From Sulfuracidifex tepidarius (GTDB taxonomy: Archaea; Thermoproteota; Thermoprotei_A; Sulfolobales; Sulfolobaceae), in contig NZ_AP018929.1 in the NCBI RefSeq assembly GCF_008326425.1, positions 758,875-822,874 of the forward strand: a stretch of DNA of 64,000 bases, given 5' to 3'. Shown piece after piece: positions 8,402 to 17,647 of this stretch. The translations under genes were made by a program, and so were the position numbers. How positions within the stretch are numbered: the first letter of the stretch is position 1; each line of letters begins with the position of its first letter. Under the pieces are notes generated by a model that searched no databases, had not been told where the DNA came from, and saw nothing but the letters and a program-made list of their open reading frames with translations.

Positions 8402-8568
8402 TGTGCCCTCGTCTTCCTGAGCCAATCGCGGAAGCACTTCCTGGAACAGAAGAGATTCACCCTCCCATTTATCATGATTATCACTTCAGCGTAATCAACT
8501 TGAATGCCACAATTAGAACATTCACCAAAAGAAGGAATTGAAAATATTTGCCTTGAACGTTTTGACAC
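8392..8568 (-). CDS. TRASH/YHS-like zinc mini-protein (58 aa)
   Basis: Translation from GTG at 8568 gives 58 residues with the pattern CSNC at residues 17-20 and NLFCSRKCFRDWL near residues 38-50, the four-cysteine spacing of TRASH-type metal-binding domains. A stop codon lies just upstream in frame, so GTG is the earliest start. It follows the winged-helix regulator gene (stop at 8591) by 22 bp on the same strand, so the two are probably one operon. That pairing of a regulator with a metal-binding mini-protein suggests a metal or sulfur sensor, as inference. Confidence 0.7.
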   Translation of the reverse strand: MSKRSRQIFSIPSFGECSNCGIQVDYAEVIIMINGRVNLFCSRKCFRDWLRKTRAHYG

Positions 8569-8590
8569 TTGAAAAGATTAGCTTTCGAGG

Positions 8591-8965
8591 TTAAATAGCT
8601 ACCGTCATTGTCTTCTGTATAGAGTTCTTCAGCGTGGTCAACAGTTTCTCCAGGTCTACGTCGAGTCTATTGTAAAGCCTCTCTCTGTCTACCCAATACA
8701 TGAAGTTAGGTCTACCTTTCCTCTTGTCCTCGGACTGCACTTTCTCCCTCTCTACAAGTCCCTTGTCTATCAAACTGTTCAGGGACTTGCTTATAGACGC
8801 TTTCGTCACGTTCAGTTTAGAAGCTATATCGTCAGTTGTCATTTTGCCTTCAGTCATCAACATGTGAAGGAGTTCCACGTCGCTCTTGGATAGTCCGTAC
8901 ATGAAGGCTATGAACTCGTGTATATCTACTTCTCTTCCGTCTGGGAACTTTATCTTTTCAGCCAT
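8591..8965 (-). CDS. Winged-helix transcriptional regulator, paralog 3
   Basis: This 124-residue protein has helix-turn-helix LNVTKASISKSLNSLIDKG near residues 52-70 and wing RKGRPNFMYWV, closely matching the paralogs at 4325 and 5498. The start region has a TATA-like TTTATTAAAG about 25 nt upstream. It is followed by the zinc mini-gene. Upstream, a 200-bp AT-rich spacer with repeated GTTAATGA boxes separates it from another HTH gene. Confidence 0.8.
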   Translation of the reverse strand: MAEKIKFPDGREVDIHEFIAFMYGLSKSDVELLHMLMTEGKMTTDDIASKLNVTKASISKSLNSLIDKGLVEREKVQSEDKRKGRPNFMYWVDRERLYNRLDVDLEKLLTTLKNSIQKTMTVAI

Positions 8966-9079
8966 TCCTTTTCACTAATACTTTAATAAACTTCCTAGCT
9001 TAAATAAAGGATATATACTAAGTTATACTAATGTACACAAATGTATTTCATAAAGGCTTACTTAACCTATATTAACTGT

Positions 9080-9106
9080 GTTAATGACCTTTAACAGGGT
9101 TAATGA
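9080..9106. promoter_or_regulatory. Direct repeat GTTAATGA, two copies 19 bp apart
   Basis: Copies start at 9080 and 9099, with further TTAAC/TTAAT half-sites at 9062-9075 and 9090-9096. They lie in the spacer between two divergent regulator genes. Spacing of nearly two helical turns suits a regulator binding site, but no binding is shown. Confidence 0.4.
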
Positions 9107-9172
9107 GATTATTATATAAAAAATAGAGATAAATATAATAAAGTCACTAAAGAAATGAGGTTGTAGAAAACT

Positions 9173-9502
9173 TTGAGGAACTTTACTCTCAAATGTGAGG
9201 AATCATACTATAAGATAGTCCCTCCTCTAAGGGTAGCCCTTGTTGACAAGCTAGTAGAGAAGGGTATGTCTGTGACTAAAGCTTCTAGGGTAGCTGGGAT
9301 ATCTGTAGTTACATATGAGAAAAATAAAAAGAAATTCGAGAAGGAGGTAGCTCTACTTAAGGGAAATGAGGAGATGAACGAGATGCTTGAGATCACTTCA
9401 GCTAAATACATGAACAAGGTAGATGAGGGGCCTTTCTGCGTAATGTGTAGCGTAGCCAGACTCGTTTTGAAACTGGACAAGTGCGAAAAAGTTAATAGAT
9501 GA
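9173..9502 (+). CDS. HTH transcriptional regulator with C-terminal CxxC
   Basis: The 109-residue product has a helix-turn-helix at about residues 22-45 (EKGMSVTKASRVAGISVVTYEK), an XRE-like arrangement, and a CVMC pair near residue 84 that could bind a metal or act as a redox switch. The start is TTG; no better start lies upstream. The MFS transporter begins 19 bp after its stop, so the two are probably co-transcribed and the regulator may control transport. Confidence 0.7.
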   Translation: MRNFTLKCEESYYKIVPPLRVALVDKLVEKGMSVTKASRVAGISVVTYEKNKKKFEKEVALLKGNEEMNEMLEITSAKYMNKVDEGPFCVMCSVARLVLKLDKCEKVNR

Positions 9503-9521
9503 ATTCGCAGCTTAACATGAA

Positions 9522-10643
9522 TTGAAGAGAGTAGCGATACTCTTTATATGTTCTGCGTCCTTCTTCATGTCCTACTTTTCCAGGCTAGTGTGGAGCATAG
9601 TATCAAGCTTCTCTACCCTGAAGCCGACTGAGGTAGAGGACGGAATCATCTTTTCCCTGTTCTTCGTGGGATATGTGATCATACAGATACCATCAGGAAC
9701 GGTCGTAGACAAGATAGGGTCTAGGAAAGTTCTAGTTGGTGCTCTTTTAGGTCTGGGATTGTCGGCTTTCGGCTCGGCTATGTCACCGTCAATATCTTGG
9801 GAATACGTAAATAGCGTGGTTATGGGTCTATCGGCTGGATGGATCTACCCAACTACAATAAAGTTGTTGGCGACAAACTTCGCTGGCAAATCCTTGCACC
9901 AATCAATAGCGCTGTACAGCTTAGCATGGCCCCTATCGATAGTAGCCTCAGGTTTCGTGATACCTCCTCTAGCTACACTGGACTGGGAGTTACCTTATTT
10001 CCTGCTGGGGGCAATGTCTTTAGCTCTGTCTTTCCTTTCAAGCAAGCTCGTCGGAGATGACGCTGGACACCATGATGGAAAGGGAATCTCCGTTGTGAGA
10101 GATAAGAGAGTCATCTCCATTTCAATAGGCGGTTTCATGTTCTTCTTCTCGTACTGGAGTTTGACCCTCTTCCTCTACAAGTTCCTCCTAGCTTCAGGGT
10201 ACTCTCCGATAATAGCTGGGGTGGTTTACTCTTTCACCGCGATAGCCGGAATACCGTCCACCGTTTTATCAGGTAGAATCCTCGACTTGATAGGGACAAG
10301 GAAATCGTTACTGTTGTTCATAGGCGTTTACGGTATCCTTATCCTCTCCATAGACGCGGTATACAGGTTCCTCATCCCCCTCTCCCTGGTATTCATCTCC
10401 ATGGGCTTCGTGAGGTTCATCATCACTCCATCGCACTCAAGTGCCTTAGCGTTTCTGGGTGGAAAGAACAGCGGAAGTGTATCCGGTTTCGCCAACTTCT
10501 TCTGGCAGTTCAGCGGGATTGTGAGTTCCGTAGTTTCACCGCTAATAGTGGAGGCAATGAGCTACACATCCTTATGGTTATTGATAGGGACAATAACATT
10601 GTCTTCTCTGTTTTTCTATTCTATGGTAAGAATCAATGACTGA
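9522..10643 (+). CDS. MFS transporter
   Basis: The protein (373 aa) has twelve predicted hydrophobic segments and the MFS loop motif GTVVDKIGSRKVLV between segments 2 and 3, with a weaker copy GRILDLIGTRKSLL in the second half. This marks a plasma-membrane secondary transporter. The substrate cannot be told. It starts at TTG 19 bp after the HTH gene. Confidence 0.8.
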   Translation: MKRVAILFICSASFFMSYFSRLVWSIVSSFSTLKPTEVEDGIIFSLFFVGYVIIQIPSGTVVDKIGSRKVLVGALLGLGLSAFGSAMSPSISWEYVNSVVMGLSAGWIYPTTIKLLATNFAGKSLHQSIALYSLAWPLSIVASGFVIPPLATLDWELPYFLLGAMSLALSFLSSKLVGDDAGHHDGKGISVVRDKRVISISIGGFMFFFSYWSLTLFLYKFLLASGYSPIIAGVVYSFTAIAGIPSTVLSGRILDLIGTRKSLLLFIGVYGILILSIDAVYRFLIPLSLVFISMGFVRFIITPSHSSALAFLGGKNSGSVSGFANFFWQFSGIVSSVVSPLIVEAMSYTSLWLLIGTITLSSLFFYSMVRIND

Positions 10644-10812
10644 AAAGGAAAAATTTCGAATTGAAGGACACCTAGACTCTAGAGGGAAGTGCCTTGTTCT
10701 ATCAAGCCATAGAGAAGAAAATGTACACATTTGTGCGAAAACATGCTCATTTGTCATCTTTTAACTTAAAATGAATAAGAGATTGTATTATAAAAATAAT
10801 GTAGACAAATTT

Positions 10813-11262
10813 CTATTGCTTCCCCTGGGCTTGTTCGCCATCTCTCTGTTTCGTTTCTTGAGTTTGAGCTTGTTGCTGAGTCTGCTCGCTCTTCGCTTCC
10901 TCTTTTCCTCCCTCTTTCTTTTCCTCCTTCTTACCCTCTTCCTTCTTCTCCTTCTTTGGCTTCACAATCCTCTGTTCCCTTATTTCAAAGGTGTACTTTA
11001 CGCCCGACTGAGAAGAACATTCCTTGCTCCAGACGTTGTCTTTCTTCTCAAAAGATGAGCACTGTATGCCTTCCCTCTCAGCGTAAGTGTTCACGAATTC
11101 CCTTGCGTTAGCCAGTTTCCTGAAAGGATGTTCTTCTGCATCGACCAGCTTCCTCTTAGTTCCTCCTTCTGACTTCTCGTGCTTAACAAGCTTAAATTTC
11201 ACTGGGTTATCTCCTTTATCATCTCTGACAGTTAACTTGACGAAATACTTGACAACTTTCAT
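10813..11262 (-). CDS. Hypothetical protein with low-complexity K/E/Q tail
   Basis: The first 100 residues are compact and basic (KYFVKLTVRDDKGDNPVKF opens a beta-rich segment, with two cysteines). The last 50 are Lys/Glu repeats turning into Gln/Thr-rich sequence, probably disordered. Composition suggests a nucleic-acid or chromatin-associated protein, but no family is recognised. A K/E-rich tail could be inflated by slippage in the purine-rich DNA. It diverges from the membrane protein gene at 11316. Confidence 0.6.
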   Translation of the reverse strand: MKVVKYFVKLTVRDDKGDNPVKFKLVKHEKSEGGTKRKLVDAEEHPFRKLANAREFVNTYAEREGIQCSSFEKKDNVWSKECSSQSGVKYTFEIREQRIVKPKKEKKEEGKKEEKKEGGKEEAKSEQTQQQAQTQETKQRDGEQAQGKQ

Positions 11263-11315
11263 GAAAGAGCACTAAGCTGATTAAAAATAAAAGTTTGACT
11301 AGAGAAAAGTATGTC

Positions 11316-11603
11316 ATGATCACCACAAGTGAGATAGTGAGCGTAGCAGTCACTTTCATATTGGGGTTGCTCATAGGATTTTTGGTAAAGAAACTTTTCG
11401 CCGTTGGAATAATACTCATTGCGATAGTAGTCCTTCTAATGGCGATAGGGTATCTTTCGCCGGTCACAGTAGAACATTTCCTTGAGACCGCTGGAACACA
11501 AGTCCCTAAAGCTATATCGGAGGCTAAATCGTTCTCAGGATATATACCGTACGACTCAATAGTGTTCATAATAGGTTTCATAATAGGTTTAGTGAAGGGA
11601 TAA
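11316..11603 (+). CDS. Small membrane protein, FUN14-like
   Basis: The 95-residue product has two or three hydrophobic segments with glycine spacing (ILGLLIGFLVKKLFAVG, then IILIAIVVLLMAIGYL, and a C-terminal IIGFIIGL). The GF-x2-KK pattern resembles FUN14-family proteins, whose archaeal role is unknown. A TATA-like ATTAAAAATAAA about 30 nt before the ATG at 11316 favours that start over a TTG at 11295. Confidence 0.55.
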   Translation: MITTSEIVSVAVTFILGLLIGFLVKKLFAVGIILIAIVVLLMAIGYLSPVTVEHFLETAGTQVPKAISEAKSFSGYIPYDSIVFIIGFIIGLVKG

Positions 11604-11778
11604 AAGAATTAAGTATGTATGTATGTCAACTTATGTCAACGTTTGAATAGCTTCTTTCTTTCCTTTTTTAATAATAGTAAAAAGATCTCATTTTTTACTC
11701 AGATGGATTTAATCAGATCGTCATGAGTTATTTTCCCTTCTATAATCGCTTTTAAGCCAGCAACGACAAAGAGAACTC

Positions 11779-14259
11779 GTGAACACGAAGAAAATAGGAG
11801 ATTTAAACTTCGTACAACTACCTGAGGAAACGAGGGACTTACCTTACAGTCTGAGAGTTCTAGCAGAAAACTCGCTCAGGAATGGATTTGACGACTCCGC
11901 TGAAAAGATATTGAATAGAAAAGTAGGGGAGGAGATAAGGTTTTTACCAACTAGGATAGTGATGCAGGATTACACTGGAGTTCCTTTGTTGGTAGACTTA
12001 GCGGAAATGAGAAGTGAGGCAGAGAGGAGAGGAAGCGATCCTCTCCTTGTAAACCCTAAGGTCAGATCTGACTTGGTTATAGACCACTCGGTACAAGTAG
12101 ACTACTACGGTACTTCCTATGCACTAGAGATGAACATGAAGAAGGAATTTGAGAGGAACATGGAAAGGTATGGTTTCTTGAAGTGGGCACAGTCCTCCTT
12201 CACCAACCTGAGAGTAGTTCCTCCAGGGAACGGGATAATACATCAGGTAAATCTGGAGTTCTTATCCTCTGTTATAGACGTCAAGGACGGGATGGCTTTT
12301 CCAGAGGTAGTAATAGGGACAGACTCTCACACCACGATGATAGGGGGAATAGGAGTCCTTGGATGGGGTGTAGGTGGGTTAGAGGCTGAAGGAGTAATGT
12401 TGGGGGAACCTTACTATATGAACGTACCGGAGGTAGTAGGAGTTAAGATAGAGGGTAGCACTAGGGAAGGAGTCACCCCTACAGATGTGGTACTATTCCT
12501 GACAGAACTCCTCAGGGGGAAAGGGGTTGTAGGGAAGTTCGTGGAGTTCTTCGGGGACCTCTCATCACTTCCCGTGCCTGATAGGGCTACTATCTCAAAC
12601 ATGGCTCCAGAATACGGTGCTACTGTTGGGTATTTCCCGATAGACGGAAACACGCTGTCTTACCTCAGAGGAACTGCGAGGAATGCGGAGGTAGTGGAGA
12701 AAGTTTCAAAGGAAATGGGGATATTTTACTCCAACGAGCCGAGGTACGACAGGGTAATCGAGGTTGACCTTGGGGAAATTGAACCCGCTATAGCTGGGCC
12801 GAGGAACCCAGAGGAGAGAATCCCGTTGAAGAAAGTGAAGGAAAGCGTGAGCGGGTTATTAGGAGGAGCCAAGGGGAAGACAATAGACGACGGATCAGTA
12901 GTAATAGCTGCGATCACGAGTTGTACAAACACGTCTAATCCTTCAGTCATGATAGGTGCGGGGATCTTAGCCAAGAAAGCCGTTTCCTACGGCATGAGGC
13001 CTAAGCCTTACGTTAAGACCAGCATGGCGCCGGGTTCGCCAGTAGTTGTAAGTTATCTCTCCGACTCAGGTCTGTTACCTTATCTTGAGTCAATAGGTTT
13101 TCACGTGGTCGGTTTCGGATGTACTACGTGTATAGGAAACGCCGGGCCTTTACCTAAGGAGGTTGAGAACGACGTAAAGAACGGAGTTAGTGCATTCGCA
13201 GTGCTCAGCGGGAATAGAAACTTCGAAGGGAGAATAAATCCATACCTTAAGGGAGCGTTCCTTGCGTCTCCTGAACTAGTTGTAGCTTACTCCTTAGCTG
13301 GCAGGATGACTGTTGACCTAACAAGCGAGCCGATAGGGGTAGATCCCAACGGGAAGCCCGTATACCTGAAAGACATCTGGCCTTCCAATGCAGAAATTGC
13401 AGAGGTCTACAAGCTAGCCATGAGGCCAGAGATTTACGAGATGAGGAAAGAGGCAATATTCCACGGGGACGAAAACTGGGAGAAATTACACGTGAAAGGA
13501 GGGACAAGTTACAGTTGGGAGGCTTCGTCTTACATAGTAGAGCCACCTTGGTTCTCTGTGAGGCGCGATGTAAGGGATATCAAGAAGGGTAGAATCCTCT
13601 TACTTCTAGGAGACAAGGTTACCACGGATCACATATCTCCCGCAGGACCGATCCTGCCTGACTCTCCCGCAGGAAGGCTGCTGTCTTCTATGGGAGTTAC
13701 AGAGCTTAACACTTACGGTGCGAGAAGGGGGAACCATGAAATCATGATGAGGGGAGGTTTCTCTAACCCTAAGTTGAGGAACTTCCTGGTGGACAGACAA
13801 GGAGGTTTCACCAAGCACTTCCCCGATGGAGAAGAGATGAGCGTTTACGACGCCGCAATGAGGTACATGAAGGAAGGAGTTGACACTGTCGTCGTTGCAG
13901 GTAAACAGTACGGAACCGGAAGCTCAAGGGATTGGGCTGCAAAGGTGACGTACCTCCTAGGCGTTAAGGCAGTCTTGGCGGAGAGTTTCGAGAGAATACA
14001 CAGGAGCAACCTTGTCTTTATGGGAGTAGTTCCCATAGAGATACCTAACTGGAAGGACCTAGGTATAAGCGGTAAGGAAGAGGTAACCGTATCCGGCTTA
14101 AACCACATCAAGCCAAGGTCAGAAGTGGAAGTTACTTTCTCAGGAGAGAAGGAGATAACAGTGAAAGGCAAGGTCAGAGTTGACAATGAAGCTGAGCTCA
14201 ACTATCTGAAGGAAGGAGGTATACTGTACTACGTGTTCGACAAGATGATTAAAAAGTGA
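11779..14259 (+). CDS. acn: Aconitate hydratase (AcnA/IRP type)
   Basis: Aconitase interconverts citrate and isocitrate in the TCA cycle using a [4Fe-4S] cluster. Cluster ligands are C382 (TSCTNTSNP) and C448/C451 (GFGCTTCIG). The swivel domain has the active-site serine region YGTGSSRDWAAK. The length of 826 aa is slightly shorter than bacterial AcnA, as in other archaea. It starts at GTG after AT-rich sequence and stands alone, not in an operon. Confidence 0.95.
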   Translation: MNTKKIGDLNFVQLPEETRDLPYSLRVLAENSLRNGFDDSAEKILNRKVGEEIRFLPTRIVMQDYTGVPLLVDLAEMRSEAERRGSDPLLVNPKVRSDLVIDHSVQVDYYGTSYALEMNMKKEFERNMERYGFLKWAQSSFTNLRVVPPGNGIIHQVNLEFLSSVIDVKDGMAFPEVVIGTDSHTTMIGGIGVLGWGVGGLEAEGVMLGEPYYMNVPEVVGVKIEGSTREGVTPTDVVLFLTELLRGKGVVGKFVEFFGDLSSLPVPDRATISNMAPEYGATVGYFPIDGNTLSYLRGTARNAEVVEKVSKEMGIFYSNEPRYDRVIEVDLGEIEPAIAGPRNPEERIPLKKVKESVSGLLGGAKGKTIDDGSVVIAAITSCTNTSNPSVMIGAGILAKKAVSYGMRPKPYVKTSMAPGSPVVVSYLSDSGLLPYLESIGFHVVGFGCTTCIGNAGPLPKEVENDVKNGVSAFAVLSGNRNFEGRINPYLKGAFLASPELVVAYSLAGRMTVDLTSEPIGVDPNGKPVYLKDIWPSNAEIAEVYKLAMRPEIYEMRKEAIFHGDENWEKLHVKGGTSYSWEASSYIVEPPWFSVRRDVRDIKKGRILLLLGDKVTTDHISPAGPILPDSPAGRLLSSMGVTELNTYGARRGNHEIMMRGGFSNPKLRNFLVDRQGGFTKHFPDGEEMSVYDAAMRYMKEGVDTVVVAGKQYGTGSSRDWAAKVTYLLGVKAVLAESFERIHRSNLVFMGVVPIEIPNWKDLGISGKEEVTVSGLNHIKPRSEVEVTFSGEKEITVKGKVRVDNEAELNYLKEGGILYYVFDKMIKK

Positions 14260-14322
14260 TTTTTTTAACGTCGTTATAAATTACAACTTTCCATTTCTCA
14301 AAGCAGAGTAACAAGGGGAAAT

Positions 14323-14904
14323 TTGAAAAAAATTTATATGAACGAAAGGGTAATATATAATCTTGACATGAAGCTCCAAGGTTACAATATAACTTCTATT
14401 ATGACCCCAGAGACTTACTTCGTGGTCTCGCAGCCGGATCTAGTGGAAGGCCGTGAACTTCCATCATTCGTCAGCATGGACTGCAACATGAATGAGATAA
14501 GGAGGATTACTTTCAGCGAGAGAAAGAAATCCTTTTATCCGTTCTATAAGTACTCCGTGGAAGTACACGGAATAGGGAGGATGGAGTCAATGAAGGGACT
14601 TGAGAGGATAGAAGTGAAGGTTAACAAGAGGTCCATAGAGATGACAGGTGAGAAAAGAAGAGATAACGCAAAGGTCATTTTCTCAATTCTCGACGTCCCT
14701 ACCTTGACTTGGAGTGAGAACGATATAACCTCCTTCTTGAGGGAACAGTTCGGGGTCAGGCTGAAGAGAAAAGGTGAGAGAACATACCTTATAGAGAATT
14801 TGAATTACGTTAACGATAAGGTAAATGTGAAAGTAATAGATGTAGATTCTTGGCCTTTACCCCTCTCTCAGCTTTCTAGTAACCTCGCTGGAAACCTCCT
14901 TTGA
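14323..14904 (+). CDS. Hypothetical protein, convergent with VWA gene
   Basis: 193 residues, soluble, alternating beta and helix, no recognised family. The middle has FSERKKSFYPFYKYSVEVHGIG and the end PLPLSQLSSNLAGNLL. Its last 48 bases lie antisense to the end of the VWA gene (14857), a true coding overlap at the 3' ends. Linkage to the Arn-like cluster may be chance. The start is TTG at 14323; an ATG at 14338 or 14368 is possible. Confidence 0.6.
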   Translation: MKKIYMNERVIYNLDMKLQGYNITSIMTPETYFVVSQPDLVEGRELPSFVSMDCNMNEIRRITFSERKKSFYPFYKYSVEVHGIGRMESMKGLERIEVKVNKRSIEMTGEKRRDNAKVIFSILDVPTLTWSENDITSFLREQFGVRLKRKGERTYLIENLNYVNDKVNVKVIDVDSWPLPLSQLSSNLAGNLL

Positions 14905-16002
14905 GAGCCTTCTAGTCTGTTCTGTGGAACCTAGCCTCTTAGTTGTCTCCAACTCGTTAGATAGCCTCCTCGTTGTCTCTATGAATTCTATCCTCCTGGT
15001 CTGCTGGGCGACTTGGTTAAGCTGCGTAAGCGTTCTGGTTGCCTCAACTAACTCCTCTCCTTGTACTTCCTTCGCATATCTATTGAGAAGTTCGTAATAG
15101 CGATACTCCGATATGAGATCGTTGTTTACCCCTGAAATGAAGGTTTGCTGATTAGTAGCTGGAGAAACGTTAACTGGGGTTAGGAGCGCTTCGTGCTTCC
15201 CGCTAACTGGATCTTCGTACTGGACTTTCACAGTGAGGAAGGTACCGCTGTAGTTAGCAGGCATCTCAGTCTCACCTAGAATTTTAACTACGTTTTCTAC
15301 AGCGTTTACCTTCACTGGTAATGAGGAATAGTTCAATAGCTTGGTTCCGCTCCCTTCAGTTACTATGTCAACGCTTACGTTCTTTGCGGCTATCTCAGTC
15401 ACAGCCTTCTTAGGTAGTTTCTCCGCTATCTCGTTAGGCTCACTTATATGATAGAATAGACCATTCGTCTTGTCAGCAAGGGTCTTCAGAAGAACTTCAT
15501 TGTAATCGTCACCGATGCCGAAAGCGACTATCTGAAGATCCCTCATGAATTGAATTGAAGAGAACACATCCACGTTTGTCTGATCTGTGGGGTTGCCGTC
15601 TGTCAGAAGGAGGACGTAGGTAGGCATCTCATGTGCCTTGGCTATCTTGTTTGCGTTCAATAAAGCAGTGTAAAGCGCTGTCTGACCTGAAGCTGTAATG
15701 GAAGAAAGGTCTTCCGCAGACTGAGGATCTACTGCTTCCTTTATAACCTTCACGGTATCAGAGAACGTAATGAAAGTTACCTTGTTTCCCTCCGGTATCC
15801 TCGAGAGGAGAGCTGACGCTCCTTGTTTGGCGACGTCTATCTTATAGCCAGTCATGGATCCGCTGGTGTCCAGGAGAACTATGTAGTGAAATCCCTTTGC
15901 GGTTCCCAATCTTTCAGGTACTAACATTACCTTGAACATATACCTCAATGGGGACGAAAAAGAGAACTTGTGACTTGTTTCTATCCTCATGGAAAGAGTC
16001 AT
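14857..16002 (-). CDS. VWA-domain protein with Thr-Arg repeat tail (ArnB-like paralog)
   Basis: The N-terminal von Willebrand A domain has the MIDAS motif DTSGSM near residue 46. The C-terminal tail is helical with recurring Thr-Arg motifs (QTRRI, TTRRL, TTKRL, QTRRL, VTRKL). In Sulfolobus acidocaldarius, the VWA protein ArnB and the FHA protein ArnA interact and repress archaellum genes, controlled by phosphorylation. The gene overlaps the PP2A gene by ATGA, and that gene abuts the FHA gene. The repeated threonines are likely phosphorylation/FHA-docking sites, as inference. Confidence 0.8.
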   Translation of the reverse strand: MTLSMRIETSHKFSFSSPLRYMFKVMLVPERLGTAKGFHYIVLLDTSGSMTGYKIDVAKQGASALLSRIPEGNKVTFITFSDTVKVIKEAVDPQSAEDLSSITASGQTALYTALLNANKIAKAHEMPTYVLLLTDGNPTDQTNVDVFSSIQFMRDLQIVAFGIGDDYNEVLLKTLADKTNGLFYHISEPNEIAEKLPKKAVTEIAAKNVSVDIVTEGSGTKLLNYSSLPVKVNAVENVVKILGETEMPANYSGTFLTVKVQYEDPVSGKHEALLTPVNVSPATNQQTFISGVNNDLISEYRYYELLNRYAKEVQGEELVEATRTLTQLNQVAQQTRRIEFIETTRRLSNELETTKRLGSTEQTRRLSKEVSSEVTRKLREG

Positions 16003-16958
16003 GACATCTCACCTAAAATTTTCAATACGTGGAATCTCTTGTTCTCATCCATTATTAACACACCTGCCGATAGGTGATGATACCTGCTTGAAAAAACAGT
16101 TATTACTTTGCCATCCATTTCTACTGAGAAAGCATCCTTAACCTCATGAGCCCTTATTATCCCTTTTAAGCTATTGGAATTGAGGAAGTCCTCCACAGCC
16201 TTTTTGCCAAAATAGAACGTACCCTCCCCTCTCACGTTAGGTATGAAATCGTCTATGCACTCCCTCGGATCATTCCAAAGCAACTGCATGGCGACCGGGT
16301 TTGATGGTTCCACGTCTCCTCTGGGGAGTTCATTTATCTGACTCAAATTCTTCATTTGTGGAGCTATAGACTCGCTGCTTTCGTCCTTTGCTATCCCGCC
16401 GTGTACGCAGAAATATCCGTTCACTGACGCCGCGTAAGGCATGTATGAAAACAATCTCTGGAACTCCTCATAAGGGAAGTCCTTGGCTTTCTCGGAGAGT
16501 TCGTTGAAGAAACCGTAGTGGTAGTTAGTCAAAGGACTTTCATGGTTACCCCTGAGCACTACCATTTTCCCCTTTGACTCGTGATCCTCCAGCATTTCCC
16601 TCAAAATCAGCACTAAGTTCTCTAAGCTCATCTCTCCCCTGTCAACGTAATCACCGAGGAAGACTATTTTCCCCACGCTGTCGTCATGAAGGAAGTTGAG
16701 AAGAGTGTAGAGAGCCACGTCGAAGGCTCCGTGGGTATCTCCTACAAAGACTACCTTCTTGTCCGTCTCAATACTTCCTAGATAATTAGTCTGAGACTCG
16801 AAAATGGACGTGGACTCCTCCAAGAGTTTATGAAGTAAATCCTGATTTGAAATTATCTCTCTAACTGCATCTAAAGCTTTCTGTGATTCCTCTTCATGTT
16901 CCTTCAGGAAGGTTGATGTCTTGACTTCTTCTACCTCGGGCGTCAGGACTTCCTCCAT
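15999..16958 (-). CDS. PP2A-type Ser/Thr protein phosphatase
   Basis: The PPP-family metal-binding motifs appear in order: GDTHG, GDYVDRG and RGNHE, then a CVHGG segment and a late histidine in RAHEV. These enzymes dephosphorylate Ser/Thr with two metal ions. The protein (319 aa) has about 65 extra N-terminal helical residues before the catalytic core. It sits between the FHA gene and a VWA gene with start/stop overlaps, so phospho-threonines on the VWA tails are the likely substrates. In S. acidocaldarius PP2A affects archaellum expression. Confidence 0.9.
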   Translation of the reverse strand: MEEVLTPEVEEVKTSTFLKEHEEESQKALDAVREIISNQDLLHKLLEESTSIFESQTNYLGSIETDKKVVFVGDTHGAFDVALYTLLNFLHDDSVGKIVFLGDYVDRGEMSLENLVLILREMLEDHESKGKMVVLRGNHESPLTNYHYGFFNELSEKAKDFPYEEFQRLFSYMPYAASVNGYFCVHGGIAKDESSESIAPQMKNLSQINELPRGDVEPSNPVAMQLLWNDPRECIDDFIPNVRGEGTFYFGKKAVEDFLNSNSLKGIIRAHEVKDAFSVEMDGKVITVFSSRYHHLSAGVLIMDENKRFHVLKILGEMS

Positions 16959-17647
16959 TAATCCTTCACTACTTTTACCACTGTGTTGTTAGCAAGCTTC
17001 AGAACTGAGTTTGGCTGTATCTCAACTTTCCCCTTAACTGGTTGGAACATCTTTCCGTCGTATATGTATGTTCCGTTAGTACTGTTGAGGTCCTCTATCT
17101 CGAGCTTGCCGTTCTCGTAATAGATAATTGCATGTTTCCTGGATACTTCTGGATCTGGAATTACTATGACGTTCTCTGGACTCCTACCAAGAGATATTGA
17201 AGGGAAAACGTCAAATTCCAAGGGTATCTTGGTCTTGTTGAACTGAGGGTTCGGAGTGTTTATGAACTGAATGTAGTACTTTTGAGCTTCCTGTCCTGCC
17301 GGTGATGGCTCCTGAGGTGCTGAAACTTGCGCTGGCTCCGGCGAAGCTTCCAGTTGTGCAGGTTGTGTTGGAACTGTAGCAGGTTCGTTCTTCACTTCCT
17401 CAGCTTGCATTGAAGCTTCTGGTTGCCCTTGAGGTGCAACGCTTCCTGCTTGTGACGTCACCTGTACTGACGTGCTTCCGTCTTGCGATACTACTTGTTG
17501 CGCCTCTGCAGGTTGGGCAGTAGGTTCAGGGGTCGGCATTGACGTTGACTGTGTAGTCAAGGATTCAGGTTTCTTAGCTCCACACTTTGTACAAAAATTA
17601 GCGTCATCAAGGTTTTCGTTTCCACAAAATGGACATTTCCATGTCAT
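16958..17647 (-). CDS. arnA: Zinc-ribbon FHA-domain protein (ArnA-like)
   Basis: From the ATG at 17647 (229 aa): a zinc ribbon CPFC...CTKC in the first 25 residues, a linker of about 100 residues rich in Pro, Gln, Thr and Ala, then a C-terminal FHA domain with GRSPEN, SRKHAII and NSTNGTYIY. FHA domains bind phosphothreonine. This order matches ArnA, the archaellum repressor of S. acidocaldarius. A reading frame extends to a TTG at 17710, but the TATA box (TTTTTAAGT, about 30 nt before 17647) supports the ATG. Archaellum genes are not in the window. Confidence 0.85.
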   Translation of the reverse strand: MTWKCPFCGNENLDDANFCTKCGAKKPESLTTQSTSMPTPEPTAQPAEAQQVVSQDGSTSVQVTSQAGSVAPQGQPEASMQAEEVKNEPATVPTQPAQLEASPEPAQVSAPQEPSPAGQEAQKYYIQFINTPNPQFNKTKIPLEFDVFPSISLGRSPENVIVIPDPEVSRKHAIIYYENGKLEIEDLNSTNGTYIYDGKMFQPVKGKVEIQPNSVLKLANNTVVKVVKD

